Below are positions 57,604 through 64,000 of a stretch of DNA of 64,000 nt, in pieces (within the stretch, counting starts at the first letter, position 1; every line of letters begins with the position of its first letter). The translations under genes and the position numbers were made by a program. The stretch is taken from assembly GCA_023078685.1 (NCBI GenBank), contig JALGAS010000007.1:1302001-1366000 (forward strand). The letters run 5' to 3'. The stretch comes from Neopestalotiopsis rosae. Lineage: Eukaryota > Ascomycota > Sordariomycetes > Amphisphaeriales > Sporocadaceae. Under the pieces are notes generated by a model, which had not been told where the DNA came from, searched no databases, and saw nothing but the letters and a program-made list of their open reading frames with translations.

Positions 57604-58254
57604 GGACGCGATTGACCACTGGCCGAAAGAGAAACTTTGGACATGGCCAGTGCACCTCCAAGGCTATTTTAGGCCAAGTGAATCTTACTAACGGTGCTAG
57701 CGGTCATTCAATGATCTCTGATCTCCAAGCGGAGTCCACTGCCGCCCGCCGCCCCCAGAAATCCTAGGTGCCCTGTTGTCACTGCTGTCAGTGCTGTCAG
57801 GCGCGTGCTTTGTCCGAGGTCCACGTTTTATCCTCAACGTCTGTTCCCGCTTGATGTCGCTGGATAGCTGGATCAGCGATCGGTCGTGGCCCGATCGGCT
57901 CTGGTGTAACAAGATATTTCATATAGTAGTAGGTATTAAATCATCCTGTATCAAGTCCATTGCATTCTAGAGAAACACGTGCTTGAGATAACAAGCAAGA
58001 AAAGATCCATATAGTGCAACTTTCAAAAATGAAAAAAAGGGTCTGATGAATATTGCCAGGGTATCAAACAAACTACAAAAGCGATAACGCGCCTATTTGA
58101 CAATCGAATCTATACCTACAAAGTGTGGTTAAAGTTCTTTCTTCTTCTCCTCCTTCTTCTTCTGGGCCTGGTCTCTTTATTCCAGCCTGTGCTTCTTGGT
58201 ATCCAAGTGGAATCGAGCTGCTCTCCCCCCACTGAATATCCCACCAGATCTGTA

Positions 58255-59910
58255 CTAATCCAAATCCGAGTCTTCTTGTAATACACCATCTTCGTCTTTC
58301 AATTCATCTAGTACCAGTTTGTCTGATGGAGAATCTCCCACCATGGACTTGAGATGTTCATTGTATCCATGCCTCACAGCCTGGGCCGCCGCAGTCCGCC
58401 CATGGTCGAGGTAAAACTTCTCCAATGCCGTGAATGAGAAGCCTATCCGCCCAGGGTCCACCTGCCATAGTAGCTCTTGGGCTATTTCGAGCGCCTTTTT
58501 GTAGTGATATTCGGCGCTGTCGAGGTTTCCCACATTGGCGTCCAGCTCGGCACGGATTTCTGCGCAATTGACTCGCTGAAAGTCTTTGGGTTGTCCGCCG
58601 TTTTCTATCCAATCCTCAACTAGTTGGAGGATTTGGTCGGCCTCTTGATATTGTCCCTCGTCGATATATATGCAGGTTATAAACATTCGCGTCGAGTTGA
58701 GTTGTTCTTCGGTCCGTTGCCTGTCTGGTCCCGGGTTTTGCTGGATCCAGTTCACACAGCTGTTTAGTTTTTCGACAGTGGCCTCGGGCGTGAGTAATTG
58801 CATGTCGTGAAGCTTTTTTATCAAGACAACCACCTGGCTAGGCCAGAAAGTGTTGTCCGAGCCCTGCTGGTCGCGGAGTAATTCAAATTGCGCATCGATA
58901 ATAGGCACGGCTGCCCGACGCACATCCTCCATGCTCATTCGTCGTAAGCTGGTCCAAAGTACCGTCAAAGGGTGAGCGCGGCCAAATTGTATCATACTCA
59001 ATCCCGCAGCCAGTTTTGCAAAGGCCATGGCCAGGTCATCGCCGGACTGGGACAGTCTCAGTATGGCATTATATGTCGCCCATATCAAAAGCGGGTCCTG
59101 CTTTCTTAGGACAAGTCTGTATTCGTCGCAACACTTGTTCAAAACTTGAAAGTTGGCAGCCAGATCCTGCTTATCGGCAATTTTGTAGGCCGCCAGTTCG
59201 ATACCGACACCCCAGTAGTATGTTTCCGTTCTGTCGTTTTTAGAACCCGTCAGATCCCAGATGCGATTTTCCAGCTGAGATTGCGAGTATGACGTGACGG
59301 CTTTGAGTGCAAGCTCCGCCAAATTGAACTCGACGGGTACGTCAATGTTACCCGGCAGCGGCGTTCCGCGGCTACTCTCGGCCTCTGGGGACCTGGACAA
59401 GGACTGATTCGACTTGACAACCAGAGATTTGAGTCGTTTGGAGCCGAGCTTCCGGCCATGGACCACGGGCAAGTGAGTTTCGTGGCCGGCCGCAGTGAGG
59501 CCCTTGAACTTCTTTACTTCACCTGCCTTCAAATTCTTCCGAAAATCCCACTGGTGAAAGCGCTGCTTGTACATCTTGGGCCTGCGCGAGGGCTGTCAGC
59601 TCCTGGCCTTGAAATCTGAACAAAAAACTAGACGACCAAAATCTGTCTCTCCAAAGAATGAAACTGGCCCCATCGCCAGCCGCCTCTCCGCCAGAAGCGG
59701 CTTCGGGGCTCGGGGGGTGGCTTTCTCCTGCGGTGGTGCCGATACGTACGTAGCAGTAAAGTCATGCTCGATCCGCATGATATCGGCAACCTCTCTCAAG
59801 GGTTTGTTCTCTTCCAGATAGAGATGGGCGATGCGCTGCTTGTACCGTTCCCAGTCCCCGCGCTGGGGCGGGGCAGGAACTGGAGAGCGGACGGGCAGCG
59901 ACATGGCCAT
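58255..59910 (-). CDS. Clr5-domain protein, putative nuclear factor
   Basis: 495 residues in two exons, 59910-59750 and 59581-58255, with a 168-bp intron (GTACGT...GCAG). Splicing joins EHDFTAT to PKMYKQRFHQWDFRKN, completing the Clr5 domain at about residues 19-72. Its start, WERYKQRIAHLYLEENKPLREVADIM, is the family signature. The remaining 420 residues are helical with TPR-like spacing. Segments such as QYQEADQILQLVEDWI and LDSAEYHYKKALEIAQELL fit helical repeats. The C-terminus is acidic. Clr5 is known from fission yeast silencing; most fungal family members are uncharacterised. ATG 59904, two codons later, is an alternative start. Confidence 0.85.
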
Positions 59911-60170
59911 CCTCGAGGCGCGAGCGGGCGGCTTTCAGTGACCGTGGCCCATAGGGTTGAGGCTTTCATGCTAGCGAAAGCCTCTCATTACGCAAGAGAG
60001 TAGTCGTGTATGAATTAGCGGGCGCAAAGAGAAAAGAGCAGAAGCAGAAAAAGCAAAAAAAAAGTATGGTGAACCAGGAAGGGGTGGTTGTTGCTTCAAA
60101 GTCAGAAAAATGCGCTGTTGTATGACAAGAGGTTAAGTTTTTTTGCGGTGCCAACGGTCGTGGTTCGTTA

Positions 60171-60222
60171 TGTGTGTGTGTGTGTGTCAAGTCAAGTCAA
60201 GTCAAGTGTGTGTGTGTGTGTG
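60171..60222. repeat. Composite microsatellite (TG)n-(CAAGT)n-(TG)n
   Basis: Seventeen bases of TG repeats, four CAAGT-type units, then a second TG tract of about eighteen bases. The pentanucleotide block sits exactly between two TG tracts, as if expanded inside an earlier single tract. Confidence 0.9.
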
Positions 60223-60796
60223 CAAGCAATTACGTCCACGTTCAGCTTCAGCTCGGCAGATGGCCGAACAGTCAGGGGGGGAAACATGGAGCTAAGCGGG
60301 GATTGGCTGGGCGCGGCCTCCCAATTGGCTGTGATCCGGTGGGAAGGCACCCGCTCTAAGCAGGGTTCACCGACGTTTCCGTCATGTCCAACATTTAATG
60401 GATCGATTTGATCGACTGACTGTGGGAAAAATCAGAACGGGCAAAAGTGTCTAACACCCAGGCAAGCTTAGGCAAGCTAGGTACGTACTGTTTAGTGATT
60501 GCTCACTAACTCAAATGAACTGTTGGTGACCCTCAGCCGCCCAAACCGCCTCAAGCTGTGTTGTTGGCTAGCCTGTGTTGTGTTGGTCTGGGCCTGGGTT
60601 CATTGAATGTTGGCTCTTTCTCTCCTCAAGTTCAGTTGTTGGTACATCAATACCCCTCCCTTCAATGTACTCTGTATGTTGGAACTTGTCGGGTCGCAGT
60701 TCATTCGCCCTTTGAAATCACCCAAGTAGGTAACCTAGGCTTATTAATGACTCCAGGCAACAAAAGGTGTCTGGTAGCAGGAGGCATGTCAGCACA

Positions 60797-60830
60797 ACAT
60801 ACATACATACACACATACACGCACACGCAC
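60797..60830. repeat. Imperfect CA/CATA-rich microsatellite
   Basis: ACATACATACATACACACATAC followed by GCACACGCAC: an interrupted ACAT/CA repeat on the plus strand. Confidence 0.75.
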
Positions 60831-61199
60831 TACAAACACCGCCTGTTTAACAGACCGCGCCCTGCAGATATTAATGTATGACATTGCTGTCATCCTATGT
60901 CATGGATGCCGAGATGGGGATTTGACGGGCGCCCACTAAATGACAGCAGAATAAGAAGGAAGCGACTGCCTGCTTCTCCCGCTGCTTCGACATTCTTCTC
61001 TCGGCACTCCTGAATCCTACGGGAAAATAGATCGATCATTGACCCCAGATGATCTTTCACTTACTACATTCACTTGCTCATGCACCTACTAGTCCTAGAA
61101 TTATGGGCAGCCAATCAGGAACCCTCATGTCGCGTTCAACGGTCAAGGTTCCTCCCCAGCCTGCTGCTGCTGAAGAATTTCATCAGATCATGATGACTT

Positions 61200-61221
61200 G
61201 TGTGTGTGTGTGTGTGTGTGT
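61200..61221. repeat. (TG)n microsatellite
   Basis: About ten uninterrupted TG units downstream of the SET-domain gene's upstream neighbour region, in non-coding DNA. Confidence 0.9.
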
Positions 61222-61565
61222 CAATGCATGTCTGCCTGTCCACCACAAGGCTGGCCGCACAAGAGTGCCTAGCTTGGAAACAATTTCCTTGTACTCGTAA
61301 TCGTGCGTCACAAGAGCCGCATCAGGATATATTCTTTCGACCTATCTGCTCCACTGTGCATCCGAGTATATCTTCACTGACTGCTATTTATTAAAGTTGG
61401 GATTCTAGTTGAGACATTTTAATTTCTTACCTAACTTCAATGTCTTACCTGGATGTGCTTTCTATTCTTTGGAACAGAGTTTTGGTTGTTTTCATAAACT
61501 GAAAAAAGAGAAACAAAAAAGATGAGGAAAAAGCACAACCGTCCCAGTGTATATGAAAAGAGAAA

Positions 61566-62333
61566 TCATTGATTCTCCCGACAGTAAGGATGCCCACACT
61601 TGCACGTCATGTCATTGTCCCCAAAGTAGTCCTCGCCATAGTCGACGAGGACCTGCTCGCCGGCGCGGATATCGCGCAGGGCGCGAAACACGACCACCTG
61701 CCGCCCGCCCACGAGCTCCACGTCGGCCCGGACGTTGGGCTCGCAGCCGTGGTTGAAGAACCTCGAGATCCCGCCGTGCGCGTCGGCGCTCACGCGCGCG
61801 ACCCCCGGAATGTCAAACGTGTACAGGTCGTGCGGCGGCTGCCCGTGGCCCGGCGGCAGCAGCTCGCCCAGGTACTGGCCCAGATACCTGCCCTTGGGGA
61901 TCGCCGCGCGCCCCGGCTTCATGTAGACGCCGTAGCCCAGGTCCGGGTCACCCGTGTGCCGGATCTCGAGGCATTTCTTTGCGCGCCGCTCGGGCCCCCG
62001 GGCCCAGGTGAGGCGGCACGCTTCGTTGTCGCAGTCCTCGTCGAATTCTTGGCACACGAGGCACAGCAGCTCGTCCTTGTGCCTGCCCAGGACCCCGTCG
62101 ACGGTCGTGGGCCGGGGAGGGGCCGGCGTCCTTGTGCCTCGTCGACCGCGCCCTCTTCCTGTACGGGGAAGATTCCGGTAGTAGCGTCGCCACTTGGCGG
62201 GATCAATAATGTAATCTGGGATGTGCACTGGCTCCGGCGCGGGCCTGCGAATGCGGCGCCTGCGGACTCGGTGTTGGTCCCAAGCCCGGAAGGGTGCGTC
62301 ACGCGTCGGGTGTCCTGGAGGTGCCGGAGGCAT
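61566..62333 (-). CDS. SET-domain protein
   Basis: 255 residues, single visible exon. The SET core runs from RHTGDPDLGYGVYMKPGRAAIPKGRYLGQYLGELL, with LYTFDIPG between, to the pseudoknot motif GGISRFFNHGCEPN and QVLVDYGEDYF. A post-SET cysteine cluster, CKCGHPYC, is close to the C-terminus. These are the AdoMet and zinc-binding marks of protein lysine methyltransferases. The first 75 residues are Arg/Pro-rich and disordered. A cysteine group (CLVCQEFDEDC...C) precedes the SET core and could act as a pre-SET-like zinc site. GC content is high and the opposite strand has a spurious open frame of equal length. An upstream exon is possible. The substrate lysine cannot be told. Confidence 0.85.
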   Translation of the reverse strand: MPPAPPGHPTRDAPFRAWDQHRVRRRRIRRPAPEPVHIPDYIIDPAKWRRYYRNLPRTGRGRGRRGTRTPAPPRPTTVDGVLGRHKDELLCLVCQEFDEDCDNEACRLTWARGPERRAKKCLEIRHTGDPDLGYGVYMKPGRAAIPKGRYLGQYLGELLPPGHGQPPHDLYTFDIPGVARVSADAHGGISRFFNHGCEPNVRADVELVGGRQVVVFRALRDIRAGEQVLVDYGEDYFGDNDMTCKCGHPYCRENQ

Positions 62334-62823
62334 TGTTAGTGACTTACTCTAACCACAGGTAGATATACCAAATGTCTTGGAGTAGTGTTGATTCTGAAAG
62401 GGGTATCTTATTAGTTGTGGTTTGTTTCTGCTCTATAGAATATTATCAACTACGTCTAATTGTCATTATATGTCTGAGATGTCCTTAATACCCTGGATTC
62501 ATGTAAACAATGACTTGTTCTCTTCAATCATATGCCAACAAGGGATTGTCATGAGGATAAACCCTTTGTATCATGGCGATGCTCATTGTCTCTGCACAAT
62601 GTAATGATCCCAAATGAAATGACGCAAGGAAATGCCGTTGTAGCGTCGAAATCGAGGAGGAACACAGCACTGGCTCCCTGGACCTCAGTTCATGCGTCTA
62701 GTCCGTGAGTGCGCCGTTTCTAGTTATCCAACTCCGTGGGCAATGTCAGGAAATGATGCTATAAGAAGATCCGGAGGCCATATATGGTTTTCGTAAAAGT
62801 CCTAGCAAATCCATGGCTACAGC
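62334..62823. other. Intergenic region
   Basis: 490 bases between two minus-strand genes: promoter of the SET gene and 3' side of the mannosidase gene. Nothing else was recognised. Confidence 0.5.
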
Positions 62824-64000
62824 TCATGTAGGGCGGCGAAGAGGATGCGCTTCAGTGTTGAGAACGTACTCGTCCAGGTTGATGACATCAGGCGACGAGA
62901 ATATCAGCCAAAAGTATTTAAGCGTCTCCGCCAGCCAAAAGCTCTCCATCGAGTTGGTCTTGTCCGTCTCGCCCGTCGTCACCGTCACGTCGTTAATGGT
63001 TGCAAAGGCCAGCGTCGTCTCTGTCGCGTTCTTGATGGACTGAAACATGCGCCAGGCCATCTCTTGGTACTCTTCATCGCCCGTTATGCGATACATGAGG
63101 AATATGCTTTCAATGGCTTCTGGTCTCAAGAGATAACGGGGGTCGTCAGCGCTGACGACGCCCTTTGTGAGGGTGTTGATACCGCCGCTTTTTACATCCC
63201 ATGTTTCCTCGTCCCAATCACATGGTTCGAGGCTGGAACACGAGATGAGGTTGTATACCTCGGGCATGATTCCAGTAGGCATGGCATCATACATCCAAGC
63301 ACAGCCCTTGGCAACCTTTTCGCCGTAGGTCACATGCTCAGGGATGTCGAATATCTTGCCACCTAGCCCATACATGCCGCCCACGAAGCAGCCGAGATGC
63401 TGTGCCTCTGCCGTGAGCCTGGGCTTGTCCGCGTTTGCATTGACAGACACATCCCCCGTAAAGAGAATGTCGTCTTGGTCGGGCAGCATGGGTCGGAACA
63501 AGAGATATTCTGTGACTGTGTCCATGGCAGTTCGATACATTTGTTCATACATGGGTTCTAAACCACCCAGTATGATGAATGTCTTGAGAAGATATTCATA
63601 TAGCGAATCAGCCAGTGCGCCCAAGGTGAAATCCGAATCAATGGTCACATCCTGAGTTTGCATATTCAGATATATTGGCCACATGCCAGGAAGTGCTGTG
63701 CTGTTTTGCGTACTTTCCAAGAATCGTGCCACTCTGTCAATGGCATCGTAATACTTGTTGTCTCCAGAGAGCTGTGCCAGCCGGGTAAACTCCAATCCAG
63801 ACGAGGTGACGGATGCCGAGGGATCCCGGGTTCCTGCTTCGAGTTCGCCGTCTTTGGCCTCGTCAAAGTTTAGCCAAAATGGCGGCATACGATTTGGCGT
63901 GTCAAAGCCGGCATAGAGCAGGTCACCAAGTTCAATGGCCTTTTTCAACAAGGCAGACTCCTGGCTGAGATCAAATGCGCTCAGCAGGCCGCCGAGGTGC
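62824..64000 (-). CDS. GH47 class I alpha-mannosidase, C-terminal part (cut by window edge)
   Basis: The frame enters from the right edge (codons begin at 63999) and ends with the stop at 62824-62826, giving 391 visible residues. They cover most of the alpha/alpha barrel of glycoside hydrolase family 47. Visible marks are PNRMPPFW, SGLEFTRLAQLSGD, SDFTLGALADSLYEYLLK, RLTAEAQHLGCFVGGM, LRPEAIESIFLMYRITGD and the typical ending LDEYVLNTEAHPL. GH47 enzymes are calcium-dependent alpha-1,2-mannosidases that trim N-glycans in the ER/Golgi or act in ER-associated degradation; some fungal ones are secreted. The N-terminus, which would tell anchor from signal peptide, is missing. No intron is visible in this part. 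Confidence 0.94.
   Translation of the reverse strand, partial: HLGGLLSAFDLSQESALLKKAIELGDLLYAGFDTPNRMPPFWLNFDEAKDGELEAGTRDPSASVTSSGLEFTRLAQLSGDNKYYDAIDRVARFLESTQNSTALPGMWPIYLNMQTQDVTIDSDFTLGALADSLYEYLLKTFIILGGLEPMYEQMYRTAMDTVTEYLLFRPMLPDQDDILFTGDVSVNANADKPRLTAEAQHLGCFVGGMYGLGGKIFDIPEHVTYGEKVAKGCAWMYDAMPTGIMPEVYNLISCSSLEPCDWDEETWDVKSGGINTLTKGVVSADDPRYLLRPEAIESIFLMYRITGDEEYQEMAWRMFQSIKNATETTLAFATINDVTVTTGETDKTNSMESFWLAETLKYFWLIFSSPDVINLDEYVLNTEAHPLRRPT

Larger units (their letters stand above)
57146..58254. other. Intergenic region with short tandem repeats
   Basis: 1.1 kb between two minus-strand genes. It contains (GACT)n at 57310-57329 and (GGCACA)4 at 57578-57603, listed separately. The left part should be the promoter of the SPT small-subunit gene. 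The last 150 bases carry C/T-rich runs. No gene was seen. Confidence 0.5.
59911..61565. other. Intergenic region with dinucleotide repeats
   Basis: 1.7 kb between two minus-strand genes. It contains three TG/CA-rich microsatellites, listed separately. No gene-like open frame was recognised; those across the repeats encode Val-Cys runs and are artefacts. Confidence 0.5.

Noticed and set aside
61569..62339. 256-codon open frame opposite the SET gene
   Set aside because: Same length as the real gene and fully antisense; SET motifs are on the minus strand only.
1..64000. tRNA genes, rRNA, CRISPR arrays, intact transposons
   Set aside because: I looked for B-box-like words, long inverted terminal repeats, reverse transcriptase or transposase motifs and regularly spaced repeats and found none convincing; a tRNAscan and repeat search would be decisive.

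Overview
The window looks like nuclear DNA of a filamentous ascomycete fungus, probably a Sordariomycete. Genes have short GT-AG introns of about 47-210 bp, most of them below 100 bp. They include fungus-specific families: PTH11-like rhodopsin-fold receptor, flavin-carrier TRP-like protein, Clr5-domain protein, group XIV secreted phospholipase A2, cyanovirin-N-like secreted protein and an esterase-NACHT protein. There are no operons or bacterial-type ribosome binding sites, and mitochondrial proteins are nuclear-encoded with presequences. The genus cannot be named from sequence alone; Hypocreales is my guess.

Region 1 (1-17.3 kb) is enzyme-rich and has an accessory character. It holds the tail of an unknown gene, three short-chain dehydrogenase/reductases (620, 8052, 10106), a C2H2-type regulator (3275), an F-box-like protein (5733), a GFA/CENP-V-fold zinc protein with a GC-AG intron (11603), a damaged second copy of that GFA gene (7624-7850), an NAD-dependent epimerase with a 14-nt microexon (12897) and a raffinose-synthase/GH36-family protein (14389). 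No polyketide synthase, NRPS or terpene cyclase is present, so this is not a recognisable complete secondary-metabolite cluster.

Region 2 (18-30 kb) mixes a housekeeping gene (mitochondrial processing peptidase beta, 18058) with accessory genes: an NLR-like serine-esterase/NACHT STAND protein (20253), a seven-helix rhodopsin-domain membrane protein (24176), a small secreted cysteine-rich protein resembling cyanovirin-N homologues (27386) and a peroxisomal D-amino-acid-oxidase-type flavoenzyme (28495).

Region 3 (32-50.5 kb) is mostly core genes: a conserved protein of unknown function (32172), Utp11 of the small-subunit processome (34346), a secreted type-B carboxylesterase (36127), a flavin-carrier protein (39101), a conserved coiled-coil membrane protein (44178), mitochondrial threonyl-tRNA synthetase (46668), an Ino4-like bHLH factor (48273) and a Maf nucleotide pyrophosphatase (49649).

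Region 4 (50.5-64 kb) holds a secreted phospholipase A2 (52137), a cytochrome P450 (54554), a small subunit-like protein of serine palmitoyltransferase (56768), a Clr5-domain protein (58255), a SET-domain protein (61566) and the C-terminal part of a GH47 alpha-mannosidase running off the right edge (62824-64000). Long intergenic stretches (several above 1.5 kb) carry only simple repeats and ordinary AT-rich DNA. I could recognise no tRNA, rRNA, CRISPR array or intact transposon. Exon boundaries were placed by eye from splice consensus, reading-frame phase and protein family continuity.
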